DNA of 50,450 bases from Burkholderiales bacterium (lineage in GTDB: Bacteria > Pseudomonadota > Gammaproteobacteria > Burkholderiales > Burkholderiaceae_C), in assembly GCA_016195825.1 (NCBI GenBank), contig JACPYV010000139.1, positions 1 through 50,450 on the forward strand, in the 5' to 3' direction. The stretch's first letter is position 1, and each line of letters starts with the position of its first letter. The position numbers and the translations under genes were made by a program. The notes beneath the pieces are model-generated. The model was not told the DNA's origin and ran no database searches. It worked only from the letters and a program-made list of their open reading frames with translations. Positions 26,201 through 35,235 of the stretch are shown piece by piece.

Positions 26201-27295
26201 ATGCCCACCCTCTTCGACCCCGTCCGCTTCGGCGACATCCAGCTGGCCAACCGCGTCGTCATGGCGCCCCTGACGCGCAACCGCGCGCGCCAGCAGACGC
26301 CGCATGACCTGCACGTGGAGTACTACCGCCAGCGCGCCAGCGCCGGGCTGCTGATCACCGAGGCAACGCAGATCCGCCCCGATGGCCAGGGCTATTTCGA
26401 CACGCCCGGCATCCACACGCCCGAGCAGGTTGCAGCCTGGAAGCAGGTCACCGACGCCGTGCATGCCGAGGGCGGCAAGATCGTCGTGCAGCTCTGGCAC
26501 GTGGGCCGCATCTCGCTGAACAGTCTGCAGCCCGGCGGCCAACAGCCGGTGTCATCGACCAACCGTGCGGCCAAGACCAAGACCTATGCGGCCTACGGCG
26601 AGCTGGTGCCCACCGATGTGCCGCGCGCGCTGGCCACGCACGAGATCCCGCAGCTGATCGCCGACTACGTGCAGGCGGCCAAAAACGCCATCGCCGCGGG
26701 CTTTGACGGCGTGGAAGTGCACAGCGCCAACGGCTATCTGCTGGACCAGTTCCTGCGCGACAGCGCCAACGACCGCACGGACGAATACGGCGGCTCCATC
26801 GAAAACCGCGCGCGGCTGCTGATCGAGGTCATGACCGCCGTGGCCAACACCATCGGCGCGGGCCGCACGGCGCTGCGCCTGAGTCCTGTCACGCCCAGCA
26901 ACGACATCGGGCAGGACAGCAACCCGCAGGCGCTGTTCAACCACGTGGCCGAGCAGCTGGCACCGCTGAAGCTGGCGTTCATGGAAGTGGTGGAAGGCGC
27001 CACCGGCGGCCCGCGCGACGTGGCGCCGTTCGACTACGCCGAGCTCCGCCGCCGCTTCAACGGCCCGTGGATCGTCAATAACGGCTACGACCGCGCGATG
27101 GCGCTCGACGCCGTGGCCAGCGGCCATGCGGACGCGGTGGCCATCGGCCGGCCCTTCATCTCCAACCCGGACCTGGTCGAGCGCCTGAAGAACGACCTGC
27201 CGTGGACGCCCTTCCAGAAGGAAACCTTCTATGGCGGCGGCGCCGAGGGCTACACGGACTACCCCGTCGCCGCACCGGAGCTCAAGCGGGCCTGA
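26201..27295 (+). CDS. Old yellow enzyme family NADH:flavin oxidoreductase
   Basis: A 364-residue FMN-dependent ene-reductase that reduces activated C=C bonds or nitro groups with NAD(P)H. It is a full-length TIM barrel: LFDPVRFGDIQLANRVVMAPLTRNRA at the start, QLWHVGR at ~95-101, the HSANGYLLDQFL active-site strand at ~180-191, and phosphate-binding NNGYD and AIGRPFISNP near the end. It resembles NemA and xenobiotic reductases. The ATG at 26201 is the family start. Its 3' end overlaps the convergent LysR gene by 14 bases. Confidence 0.94.
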   Translation: MPTLFDPVRFGDIQLANRVVMAPLTRNRARQQTPHDLHVEYYRQRASAGLLITEATQIRPDGQGYFDTPGIHTPEQVAAWKQVTDAVHAEGGKIVVQLWHVGRISLNSLQPGGQQPVSSTNRAAKTKTYAAYGELVPTDVPRALATHEIPQLIADYVQAAKNAIAAGFDGVEVHSANGYLLDQFLRDSANDRTDEYGGSIENRARLLIEVMTAVANTIGAGRTALRLSPVTPSNDIGQDSNPQALFNHVAEQLAPLKLAFMEVVEGATGGPRDVAPFDYAELRRRFNGPWIVNNGYDRAMALDAVASGHADAVAIGRPFISNPDLVERLKNDLPWTPFQKETFYGGGAEGYTDYPVAAPELKRA

Positions 27296-28202
27296 GCCCG
27301 GCGTTCACCTCGCGCACCAGCGCGAGGAAGGTCGCTGTCGGACCGACCGGGTCGGCCTGACGCGACACCAGCGTCATCGGCGCGCGCAGCGGCGCGGCGC
27401 CGGGCAGCTCGGCGATCTCGCAGTAGGCCACCGCGTGCGCGTGCACGCCGCGCATGGATGCCGGCACCACGCTGATGCCGGCACCCGCCGCGACAAGGTT
27501 GAGGTTGGTCAGCATGCGCGGCACCTCGGCCACCACGCGGGGCTCGAAGCCAGCGCGGCGGCACTGCGCCAGCAGCTCCGCGTACAGGCCCGGCGCGCCC
27601 GGGCGGCGCACAAGAATGAAGCCCTCGTCGCGCAGCGCCGCCAACGGCACGGCGCTGCCGTCGGCCGGCACCCGCGGGTGGTCGTTGGGCAGGACCAGCA
27701 GCGCCGGCTCGTCGAACAATGTCTCGAAGACCAACCCCTCAGGTGCAGCCACCGGAACGCGCAGGAAGCCGCAGTGCAGACGGCTTTCCAGCACCGCCTC
27801 GGTCAGCTCGGCGGCGTTGAACTCGGCCAGCTCCAGGCGGATGCCCGGATATTGCTGGCGGCATTCGCGCAGCACGCGCGGCAGGAAGGCGTGCGCCGCC
27901 GCGGAACTCGTGAAGCCCAGTGCCAGCGGCCCCTGCCGCCCGGCGGCCACCTGGGCCATGCGGCGTTCCAGCGTATCGGCCTGCGCCACGAGCCGCTGCG
28001 CCTCGTCACGCAGCAGCCGGCCGGCTTCGGTCAGTGCGACGCCCTTGGCGTGGCGCTCGAACAGCGTCAGCGAGAGCCGCGCCTCCAGCGCCTTGATCTG
28101 CTGGCTCAGCGGCGGCTGCTGCATGCCCAGCTGCTCGGCCGCGCGCGTGATGTGGCCGGTGTCGGCCACGGCTAGGAAGTAGCGCAGCTGCCGCAGGTCC
28201 AT
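27282..28202 (-). CDS. LysR family transcription regulator
   Basis: A 306-residue LysR regulator. The helix-turn-helix lies at ~1-60 (MDLRQLRYFLAVADTGHITRAAEQLGMQ, then PPLSQQIKALE) and the effector domain at ~90-300. The start is ATG 28202; a TTG two codons upstream is also in frame. The start codon lies inside a CATATG-N5-CATATG symmetric site, so the regulator probably represses itself. It is divergent from the SGNH PEP-CTERM gene, its most likely target. Confidence 0.92.
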   Translation of the reverse strand: MDLRQLRYFLAVADTGHITRAAEQLGMQQPPLSQQIKALEARLSLTLFERHAKGVALTEAGRLLRDEAQRLVAQADTLERRMAQVAAGRQGPLALGFTSSAAAHAFLPRVLRECRQQYPGIRLELAEFNAAELTEAVLESRLHCGFLRVPVAAPEGLVFETLFDEPALLVLPNDHPRVPADGSAVPLAALRDEGFILVRRPGAPGLYAELLAQCRRAGFEPRVVAEVPRMLTNLNLVAAGAGISVVPASMRGVHAHAVAYCEIAELPGAAPLRAPMTLVSRQADPVGPTATFLALVREVNAGLRPA

Positions 28203-28216
28203 ATGCAAATCATATG
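28200..28216. promoter_or_regulatory. LysR-type binding site (T-N11-A)
   Basis: CATATG, CAAAT, CATATG form a 17-base symmetric site holding a TATG...CATA core with the T-N11-A pattern of LysR operators. It covers the LysR start codon. Its centre is about 65 bases upstream of the predicted start site of the divergent gene, the usual position of a LysR recognition site. Confidence 0.6.
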
Positions 28217-28237
28217 AGAGCAGCGCTTGCCAGATAT

Positions 28238-28266
28238 TTGACGACTGCAGACGCGGTCTCTACTGT
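28238..28266 (+). promoter_or_regulatory. Promoter of the SGNH PEP-CTERM gene
   Basis: TTGACG (28238-28243), exactly 17 bases, then TACTGT (28261-28266). The -35 matches the consensus at five of six positions, the -10 at three. The predicted start site is near 28273, with GGAG at 28301-28304 before the ATG. Confidence 0.6.
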
Positions 28267-28309
28267 TCGGCCGTTCGCGCGACGCCCCAAAAACAGATTC
28301 GGAGACCCC

Positions 28310-29587
28310 ATGACACGACTTCTCGCCCTGGCCCTTGCGGCCAGTCTCGCAACGCCCGCACTGGCAGCCGACCCCATCAAGATCCTCTTCGTCGGCAACA
28401 GCTACACCTTCGGCCGCGTCGACCCGGTGCTGACCTACAACGCCGCCGCCGTGCACGACATGACGGCCGGCTTCAACGCCCTCAACCCGACCGGCACCAA
28501 CAGCTACCCTGCCGGCACACCGGGCTTCGGCAGCTTCGAGCCCCACCCCTGGGGTGGTGTGCCGGGCATCTTCAAGAAGATGACCGACCAAGCCGGCCTC
28601 AACTACGACGTGTCGCTGTCCACCCGCAACGCGGCCTCGCTGCGCGGCCAGTTCCTGGACACGGCAAACAGCGACTGGAAGCTGCGCGAGAACGTCGCCA
28701 GCCAGACCTGGGACACCGTGGTGCTGCAAGAGCAGAGCGACGCCGCCCTGCCCGCCGGCAAGGGCAAGAACGCCAACCTGGCCACCTTCAACGCCTATGC
28801 GGACCAGTTCGAGCGTTTCATCCACCACGGCACGGCGCAGAGCTACAAGGAGGCCGACCTGTTCGGCGGACTGGCCGCCTGCATGGCCACGGGACTCTCG
28901 CAGGCCAGCTGCAACACGACGCGCAACATCGCCGCCAACACCCACGCCAGCCCGGCCACCCAGGTCTACCTGGAACAGAGCTGGGCGCGGCCCGACATGG
29001 TGGAGGCGCACAGGGTCACCAAGCCCGACATCACGAGCGCCGACGGCCGCCCCATCGTGGACACCGGCAGCGCTGGCGGTGCCGCGACGCTGTACTACGA
29101 CAGCCTGGCCGGCATGACGAGCGACCTGCACGCCTCGTTCTACGGCAAGGCCGCGTCCAACCCGGGCTTCGCCGGCGTGGTGCCAGTGGGCGACGCCTTC
29201 CAGCGTGCGGTGGACCAGGGCCTGGCCCAGCGCAGCGGCTTCTACGGCGCCGACGGCACGTTTGCCGAGGCGGCCGGCGCGCTCAACCTGTGGTGGCTGG
29301 ACCGCACGCATGCCAGCAAGTACGGCTCGTACCTGAGCGCGCTGACCCTGTTCGGCAGCCTTACGGGCCGTGACCCGCTGACGCTGGGCGCGGGCGAGCA
29401 GGCGGCCATCGACCTGGGGCTGGACGCGACGACCGCCCGGGCCCTGCAGCGCGTGGCGAGCGTTCAGCTGGGCTTCACGGCTGCCGTGCCGGAGCCGCAG
29501 ACGGTGGCGATGCTGCTGGCCGGCCTGGGCGTCGTCGCCATGCGGCTCAGGCCTGGAACGCCCCCGGGTGCCGCGCCGGCCCGCTGA
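28310..29587 (+). CDS. PEP-CTERM protein with SGNH-hydrolase-like domain
   Basis: A 425-residue exported protein. A signal peptide (~1-20, ending ALAA) leads into DPIKILFVGNSYTF, the block I serine (Ser31) of an SGNH/DUF4886-like hydrolase. The matching catalytic pair is Asp331-x-x-His334 in WWLDRTHASKYG. The PEP-CTERM signal starts with VPEP at 393-396, followed by a hydrophobic helix and the tail MRLRPGTPPGAAPAR, longer than the usual short Arg cluster. The frame is open upstream of 28310, but the ribosome site GGAG and the signal peptide fix the start. Probably a surface esterase or deacetylase acting on polysaccharide, by inference. Confidence 0.88.
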   Translation: MTRLLALALAASLATPALAADPIKILFVGNSYTFGRVDPVLTYNAAAVHDMTAGFNALNPTGTNSYPAGTPGFGSFEPHPWGGVPGIFKKMTDQAGLNYDVSLSTRNAASLRGQFLDTANSDWKLRENVASQTWDTVVLQEQSDAALPAGKGKNANLATFNAYADQFERFIHHGTAQSYKEADLFGGLAACMATGLSQASCNTTRNIAANTHASPATQVYLEQSWARPDMVEAHRVTKPDITSADGRPIVDTGSAGGAATLYYDSLAGMTSDLHASFYGKAASNPGFAGVVPVGDAFQRAVDQGLAQRSGFYGADGTFAEAAGALNLWWLDRTHASKYGSYLSALTLFGSLTGRDPLTLGAGEQAAIDLGLDATTARALQRVASVQLGFTAAVPEPQTVAMLLAGLGVVAMRLRPGTPPGAAPAR

Positions 29588-30689
29588 GGGCCACGCTGCC
29601 GTGCGGGTGCTTGTACTCGCGTGACGGGCCGAGCCTCAACCCCTCGGCCTCGCCCATGTCCTGCGCCTTGCCGCGCAGGCCGGAGCCAGGCTTGAGGCGG
29701 AAATCATCGCGCGCGGCACGCACGAACTCGTCCCAATCGGCCGTGAAGTTGGCGCGTCGCGTCCAGTGGCCTTCGGCGGCCAGCTTCGGGCTGCCGACGA
29801 GCAGGTTGTTGGCCAGCATGACCTCGGTCTGCGACGGCGTCACGCGCAGCCAGATGCCGCCGCTGGACAGCTGATCCACCAGGGTGTTGTGGACGAGGTA
29901 GAGCGCCTGTTTCGGCCACTTCGCACCCTCGACGCCGAAGGAGATGACGTGCGGGTTCTCCGTCGTGGCGCTTTGCATGATGAGGTTGCCCATCACGACG
30001 GCGACGCCGCCGTTGGGGAACTCCAGCTCGTAGCTCGCTCGCCCCCCAATCTCGTCGGTCAGCCGGTTGTAGAGGATGTGGTTGACGGCCGCGCGGCTCT
30101 TCAACAGGTGACCCAGCAGGCCGTCGTGGAAGTAGCTGCCCGTCACGGCCAGCCGCCTGATGGCGCCGACGTAGAGGTTGTGGGTGAGGCCGCTGCGCAG
30201 CGCGATGGCACCGAAGTCGCAGTCGACGATGTCCAGCTCGATGCTGTCGTCGTTGGCCGTGAGCACGCCGTTCTCGTTGTCGCGGAAGCCGCAGTCCACC
30301 AACGTCAACGAACCGGACTCGACGCGGATGCCCGCGCCGTTGCGGTCGGGCACCGTGCAGCCGATGAAATCGAAGCCCTCGATGCGCTGGCGCCGCCCGG
30401 TCATGACGAACAAGCCCTTGCCCTGCGCATGCGCGCCGGCCGCGATGAGCCGCACCCGGCCGCCCACGGCGTACAGGGTCAGGTCGTGCTGAGGCCAGGT
30501 GGCCACGTCGGCGACGTAGTCACCCGCGTCGACCTCGACCCGCATGCCGTCCCTGGCCTGGTGCGCAGCGGCGGCCAGCGACTTGACGGCCCGGCGCGGC
30601 CCGACCTTGAGGACCAGGCCGGCCTGCGCGGCCGAAGTGAACAGGGGCAGCAGCCCGGCCGTCGCCAGCCACTCGCGGCGACGCATCAT
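29547..30689 (-). CDS. Right-handed beta-helix repeat protein, exported
   Basis: A 380-residue protein with a twin-Arg-like signal (MMRRREWLATAGLLPLFTSAAQA). It then has a parallel beta-helix: rungs such as IEGFDFIGCTV, LTLVDCGFRDNENGV, LDIVDCDFGAIALRS and VMGNLIMQSA recur through ~100-290. This fold is shared by pectate lyases, alginate lyases/epimerases and glycan-binding proteins, but no catalytic set is recognised. It overlaps the MOSC stop (ATGA) upstream. Its last 41 bases overlap, on the opposite strand, the end of the PEP-CTERM gene. A partnership with the SGNH hydrolase on a polysaccharide is a reasonable guess. Confidence 0.82.
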   Translation of the reverse strand: MMRRREWLATAGLLPLFTSAAQAGLVLKVGPRRAVKSLAAAAHQARDGMRVEVDAGDYVADVATWPQHDLTLYAVGGRVRLIAAGAHAQGKGLFVMTGRRQRIEGFDFIGCTVPDRNGAGIRVESGSLTLVDCGFRDNENGVLTANDDSIELDIVDCDFGAIALRSGLTHNLYVGAIRRLAVTGSYFHDGLLGHLLKSRAAVNHILYNRLTDEIGGRASYELEFPNGGVAVVMGNLIMQSATTENPHVISFGVEGAKWPKQALYLVHNTLVDQLSSGGIWLRVTPSQTEVMLANNLLVGSPKLAAEGHWTRRANFTADWDEFVRAARDDFRLKPGSGLRGKAQDMGEAEGLRLGPSREYKHPHGSVALSGPARHPGAFQA

Positions 30690-31252
30690 GCCTGCTTCTT
30701 CGCCTTGGCCTTGAACAACTCGCTGATGCCGACCTCGCGCGGCCCGGGGACCAGCTCGAACGGCTCGCCGGCCGCGATCGTCCCTTCCCGCTTCACGGCC
30801 AGGTAGAAGCCGCAGTAGCCGCTCTGCACCATCATCTTCACGGCGTGCTTGAAGCCCATGTGGGCGGCCAGCTTGAAGCAGGGATAGCGCGGCTCCGAGA
30901 CGATCAGCTCGCAGTCCGGAAAGCGCAGCACATCGCCGCTCCAGACTTGGCTTTCCATCAGGCCCGTGATGGTCAGGTTTTCGCCCAGGTCACCCGGCTG
31001 CAGCGCGGCCTCGACCTTCGCCTGGCCGCGCAACGTGGCCCAGACCGCAAAGTGTTCCAGCGGGTAGGCGTACACCGCCTTCGCCGGGCCGCCGTGGTAT
31101 CTCGGGTCAGCCTGCTCGTCACCCGCCAGGCCCAGCATGCCGACGGCGATGCGGCCCTCGCGCGAGCGCTTGCGGATGGCCGAATCCAGCGTCTCGCCGT
31201 TGGTTGCGACGAAGTGCTCGATGCGGGCCGTATTGACGCTGGTGATCTGCAT
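30686..31252 (-). CDS. MOSC domain protein, YiiM-like
   Basis: A 188-residue MOSC-domain protein. Key pieces are GLAGDEQADPRYHGGPAKAVYAYPLEH (~47-73), GDLGENLTITGL (~91-102) and PRYPCFKL with a Cys that would bind a molybdenum-cofactor or sulfur ligand. E. coli YiiM and related mARC-type proteins detoxify N-hydroxylated bases. The start MQITSVNTARIEHFV at 31252 is preferred over upstream in-frame ATGs at 31261 and beyond because it matches the family start. It is co-transcribed with the beta-helix gene. Confidence 0.85.
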   Translation of the reverse strand: MQITSVNTARIEHFVATNGETLDSAIRKRSREGRIAVGMLGLAGDEQADPRYHGGPAKAVYAYPLEHFAVWATLRGQAKVEAALQPGDLGENLTITGLMESQVWSGDVLRFPDCELIVSEPRYPCFKLAAHMGFKHAVKMMVQSGYCGFYLAVKREGTIAAGEPFELVPGPREVGISELFKAKAKKQA

Positions 31253-31325
31253 GGTCGCCATTGTCCGAGAGGCGCGGTGCGTCATTTCGGGGTGTTGGCC
31301 TACAAGGTGGCTGGTGACACCCATC

Positions 31326-31331
31326 TAGGCT
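31326..31331 (+). promoter_or_regulatory. Candidate -10 box of the antiporter gene
   Basis: TAGGCT followed by TGGCC lies 33 bases before the antiporter ATG, the same class of element and spacing as at 4405, 8128 and 26163. Confidence 0.35.
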
Positions 31332-31358
31332 TGGCCGGAAGTCCGAAAAGGGAGACCC

Positions 31359-32606
31359 ATGACTGCACTCGACAGTGGTGCCCGGGTGTGGGCCGGTCTG
31401 GCCGTCACCCCCTCCAGCGAGTTGATCTTCATCGTCGGCGTGCTGCTGGCCGGCGCGCTGGCCGGCGAGTTCATCGCCGCCACGACACGGCTGCCGCGCG
31501 TGGTCGGCTACACGCTGGCCGGCTGTTTTGCGGCGGCCTTCGGCCATGGCGTGACCATGCCGCTGGGCGGCGCGGCGCAGACGGTCACCGACCTGGCACT
31601 GGGCCTGCTGCTGTTCGAGATCGGCTGCCGCGTGCACCTGCGCTGGCTGGCTCGCAACCCGGGCCTGGCCGTGACCAGCCTGGCCGAGGCTTTGCTCAGC
31701 GCAGTGGCCGTGGCCCTGGTGCTGCGGCTGTTCAACGTCGGCTGGCAGACAGCCGTTGCGTGCGCCATCCTGGCCATGCCGGCACCGGCCGCCGTGTCGG
31801 GCCGCGTGGCGCTGGAGGTGGGCGCCGAGGGCCAGGTCACGCAGCGTGCCTCGGTATTGACGGCGCTGAACACGCTGTATGCCGCCGTGGCGTTGACGCT
31901 GATGCGCACCTGGTGGGCCGCTGACGACGGCGGCAGCCTGCCGCAGGCGCTGGCTGGCCTGGCCATCTCGCTGCTGACGACGCTGGGCGTCGCCGCGCTG
32001 CTGGCCGGAGCCGTCTACCTGGCCGCCCGCCGGCTGGACCTGCGCAACGAGAGCGCCGCGCTGCTGCTGTTCGGCTTGGTCGCCTTCGCCATCGTGGCGG
32101 CACGCTCCATCGGCGTGTCGACGCTGCTGATGCCGCTGCTGGCCGGCCTGCTGCTGCGCAATACCAGCGAACGGCCGTGGGTGTGGCCGCGCCACTTCGG
32201 CACCTCGGGTGGCGCGCTGGTGCTGATGCTGTTCGTCATCGTCGGCTCGGCCTGGACGCCCAAGATCCTGGTGGCCGGCGGCTTCGCGGCGCTGGCGCTG
32301 CTGGTGACCCGCTTCATCACGAAGAGCGTCGTCATCGTCGCGCTATCGCCTGCCGCCAAGGCCAGCTGGCGCCAGGGCCTGGCGCTGTCGATCACCATGA
32401 CGCCGCTGTCGGCCACAGCGCTGGTCATGCTCAGCGAGCTGATGCGCGCCGAGCCCGAGCTGGCAGCCGGCGCGGTGCCCATCATCCTGGCCGCCATCGC
32501 GGTGCTCGAGCTGATCGGGCCCATCGCCGTGCAGTTCGCGCTGCGGCTGGCAGGGGAGTTGCCGCCTGCACCTCGCCGCGCACAGCGCAAGAAGGAGAGT
32601 GAGTGA
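31359..32606 (+). CDS. Cation:proton antiporter, CPA2 family
   Basis: A 415-residue integral membrane protein with about 11-12 helices. It carries the Na+/H+ exchanger core ([32 protein letters not shown], then [15 protein letters not shown] at ~138-152) and ends in a Lys/Arg-rich cytoplasmic tail. There is no TrkA-N or RCK domain, unlike KefB/KefC. It probably exchanges K+ or Na+ for protons. The stop overlaps the next start as TGATG. Confidence 0.87.
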   Translation: MTALDSGARVWAGLAVTPSSELIFIVGVLLAGALAGEFIAATTRLPRVVGYTLAGCFAAAFGHGVTMPLGGAAQTVTDLALGLLLFEIGCRVHLRWLARNPGLAVTSLAEALLSAVAVALVLRLFNVGWQTAVACAILAMPAPAAVSGRVALEVGAEGQVTQRASVLTALNTLYAAVALTLMRTWWAADDGGSLPQALAGLAISLLTTLGVAALLAGAVYLAARRLDLRNESAALLLFGLVAFAIVAARSIGVSTLLMPLLAGLLLRNTSERPWVWPRHFGTSGGALVLMLFVIVGSAWTPKILVAGGFAALALLVTRFITKSVVIVALSPAAKASWRQGLALSITMTPLSATALVMLSELMRAEPELAAGAVPIILAAIAVLELIGPIAVQFALRLAGELPPAPRRAQRKKESE

Positions 32607-33721
32607 TGAGCCTGGAGACGTTCTCGAAATCGCAGCCGCTGACGCTGGGCGTCGAGCTGGAGCTGCAGATCGTCAACAGCAACGACTACGACCTGGCGCC
32701 TGTCTCGGCCGACCTGCTGCGACTGATGGAAAAGCGCAGCATCCCGGGCGACGTGAAGCCCGAGATCACAAGCAGCATGATCGAGCTGGCCACCGGCGTG
32801 TGCACGGGCTTCGGCCAGGTGCTGTCGGAGCTGGGCCAGATTCGCGACGCGCTGGTGGACTGCGCCGAGCAGCTGGACGTGGGCCTGTGCGGCGGCGGCA
32901 CCCACCCCTTCCAGCACTGGAAGCGCCAGCGCATCTTCGAGACGCCGCGCTTTCATGAGCTGTCGTCGCTGTACGGCTACCTGTCCAAGCAGTTCACCAT
33001 CTTCGGCCAGCATGTGCACATCGGCTGCCCCAGCGCGGACGAGGCGCTGGTGCTGCTGCACGGCATGAGCCGCTTCATCCCGCACCTGATCGCGCTCGCC
33101 GCCTCGTCGCCGTTCGTGCAGGGTGAAGACACGGGCTTCGACTCGGCGCGGCTGAACTCGGTGTTCGCATTCCCGCTGTCGGGCCGTGCGCCCTTCGTGC
33201 AGACCTGGGACGACTTCGGCAGCTTCTTCACCAAGATGACCCGCACCGGCGTGGTCTCGGGTATGAAGGACTTCTATTGGGACATCCGCCCCAAGCCCGA
33301 GTTCGGCACCATCGAGGTCCGCGTGCTGGACACGCCGCTGACCATCGAGAAGGCCGCGGCGCTGGCGGGGCTGATCCAGTGCCTGGCGCGCTGGATCACT
33401 GTCGAGAAGCCATTCACGCTCAGCGAGGACGACTACCTGCCCTACACCTTCAACCGCTTCCAGGCCTGCCGCTTCGGGCTGGACGGCACCTTCGTGGACC
33501 CGGAGACCGGCGAGCACCGCGTTCTGCGCGACGACCTGATCGCCGTACTGTCGCGCCTGGACACGCACGCCGGCGACCTGCGCGCTGAGGCCGCTCTTCA
33601 GTACCTGCGCCGCGAGATCAACGGCCTGGGCAACGACGCCACCTGGCTGCGCCGCATCGAAGCCGAGAACCACTTGCTGCCCGAGGTGGTGCGCCGCGCC
33701 ACCAGCCGCTGGCACGGCTGA
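32606..33721 (+). CDS. YbdK-type carboxylate-amine ligase (GCS2 family)
   Basis: A 371-residue ATP-dependent ligase of the glutamate-cysteine ligase 2 family. Diagnostic segments are [18 protein letters not shown] (~13-30), [14 protein letters not shown] (~51-64), GTHPF (~98-102), [11 protein letters not shown] (~133-143) and [14 protein letters not shown] (~233-246). E. coli YbdK makes gamma-glutamylcysteine weakly in vitro and its true substrate is unknown. AAGGAGAG lies just before the ATG, which overlaps the antiporter stop by one base. Confidence 0.93.
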   Translation: MSLETFSKSQPLTLGVELELQIVNSNDYDLAPVSADLLRLMEKRSIPGDVKPEITSSMIELATGVCTGFGQVLSELGQIRDALVDCAEQLDVGLCGGGTHPFQHWKRQRIFETPRFHELSSLYGYLSKQFTIFGQHVHIGCPSADEALVLLHGMSRFIPHLIALAASSPFVQGEDTGFDSARLNSVFAFPLSGRAPFVQTWDDFGSFFTKMTRTGVVSGMKDFYWDIRPKPEFGTIEVRVLDTPLTIEKAAALAGLIQCLARWITVEKPFTLSEDDYLPYTFNRFQACRFGLDGTFVDPETGEHRVLRDDLIAVLSRLDTHAGDLRAEAALQYLRREINGLGNDATWLRRIEAENHLLPEVVRRATSRWHG

Positions 33722-33806
33722 GCGCTGGCGGGCGGCCAGCGGGCATTCAGCCCGCCCGGCGGCGCCGGGCTGGCAACATGCCGGGTTGCCAGCCCCATCT
33801 GCCTCC

Positions 33807-34985
33807 ATGACCGACGCCCCTGCCCGCACCCGCTGGGCCCTCGTGCTGCTCCTGTGCGCCTGCGGCGTGCTTGCCGGAGGCCAGTTCGCCAAGATCTCGG
33901 TCGAGTTCATCCGGCTGCAGGCGGCCTATGGCGTGTCACCCGCCGTCATGGGGCTGGTGCTGTCCACCGTGGGCATGGTGGGGCTGATGTGCGGCGTGGT
34001 GACGGGCTGGCTGGCGCCGCGGGTGGGCTACCGCCGCCTGCTGCTGGCCGGGCTGGGCGGCGGTGCGCTGCTGTCCGGCCTGCAAGCGCTGCTGCCGCCG
34101 TTCGGGCTGTTCTGGGCCAGCCGGGTGCCCGAGGGCGCTGCCCACCTGGCCATCATGGTGGCCACCCCCACGCTGCTCATCCGCAGCAGCGCCCTGCACC
34201 ACCGCACCGCCGTGATGGGCCTGTGGACCACGGTCGTGGGGCTGTCCTTCGCCGTGATGTCGGGGGTGGACCGGCTGCTGCCCGCCGGCCTGGGCCCGCG
34301 CGAGGCGTTGGCCGGCCACGGGCTGCTGCTGGCGCTGGCGGCCCTGGCCGTGCGTGCCTCGGTGGCAGAGGTCGGCGCTGAAGCGACCTCGGCGCTGCCA
34401 CCCGCCCCACGCGGCGTGCTGGCCCTGCATCGCGAGGCCTACGCCGACCTGCGCACCGCATTGCCGGGCCTGGGCTTTTTCTTCTATGCCTTCCCCACCA
34501 TCGCGCTGATCACCTTCGTGCCCCGCTTTGCCGGCCAGGGCAGCGCTGGCTTCCAGGCCACCCTGCCGCTGATGGCCACTGCCGGAACCCTGTTGGCCGG
34601 GTGGGCGGCCCGCCGCTTCGCCGGCGGCGCAGCCCTGTTGCGCGGGGCCTACGGAGCTTTTGCCTTGTCGGCCTCGGCATTGCTTGCCGCTGCCCTCGCC
34701 GGCTTCACCACCGAGGCGCTGGCCCTGCTGACGCTGACCTGCGCCGGTTTTTGCGGCGGCGCGGCGGCCACCCTCATCCCTCAGCTCAACCCCACGCCTT
34801 CGGCCCAAGCCCGCGCCTCGGGCGTGCTGGTGCAGTTGGGCAACCTCGGTTCGGTCAGCGGCCCACCCCTGTTTGCGGCCCTGGCCGACCGCTTCGCCCT
34901 GCCCGGCCTGGCCGGCCTGGCGGTGGTGACGGCCATCGTGGCGCTGGCGGTGCTGGGGCGTCTGGGACGACGGCTCGGCGCCTGA
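33807..34985 (+). CDS. MFS transporter
   Basis: A 392-residue twelve-helix major facilitator transporter of the CynX/NarK-like branch. The loop between helices 2 and 3 reads GWLAPRVGYRRLLLAG, the family signature. ALADRF marks the equivalent loop in the second half. The ATG at 33807 is preferred to an in-frame TTG at 33786. The substrate is unknown and the flanking genes give no hint. Confidence 0.85.
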   Translation: MTDAPARTRWALVLLLCACGVLAGGQFAKISVEFIRLQAAYGVSPAVMGLVLSTVGMVGLMCGVVTGWLAPRVGYRRLLLAGLGGGALLSGLQALLPPFGLFWASRVPEGAAHLAIMVATPTLLIRSSALHHRTAVMGLWTTVVGLSFAVMSGVDRLLPAGLGPREALAGHGLLLALAALAVRASVAEVGAEATSALPPAPRGVLALHREAYADLRTALPGLGFFFYAFPTIALITFVPRFAGQGSAGFQATLPLMATAGTLLAGWAARRFAGGAALLRGAYGAFALSASALLAAALAGFTTEALALLTLTCAGFCGGAAATLIPQLNPTPSAQARASGVLVQLGNLGSVSGPPLFAALADRFALPGLAGLAVVTAIVALAVLGRLGRRLGA

Positions 34986-35115
34986 CCCGGCCCCACTCAG
35001 GCGCATGAGTTGCGCCAGATTACACACAGCCTTCGCGTAAACCCCAGGCCCACTTCGCCACCGCCGTGAGCCTCGCGCCCAGGCCCGCATGGCGTTATTC
35101 CTGTTTTGCATGACC

Positions 35116-35164
35116 CCACCGATCCCGGTGGTTACGGCGTGATTACATTGGATTCGACAATCCA
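35116..35164. promoter_or_regulatory. Inverted repeats upstream of the PEP carboxykinase gene
   Basis: Two perfect small inverted repeats occur here: CCACCG/CGGTGG (35116-35131, 4-base loop) and TGGATT/AATCCA (35149-35164, 4-base centre). They lie in the 250-base gap before the gene. They may be operators or leader hairpins; I see no decisive promoter. Confidence 0.35.
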
Positions 35165-35235
35165 CCTCCCGGGCGAGGTGTGCTTGGGCCAGCTCCGACA
35201 GCTGCCCCAAACACATCACCATGATTGGAGCTCCC

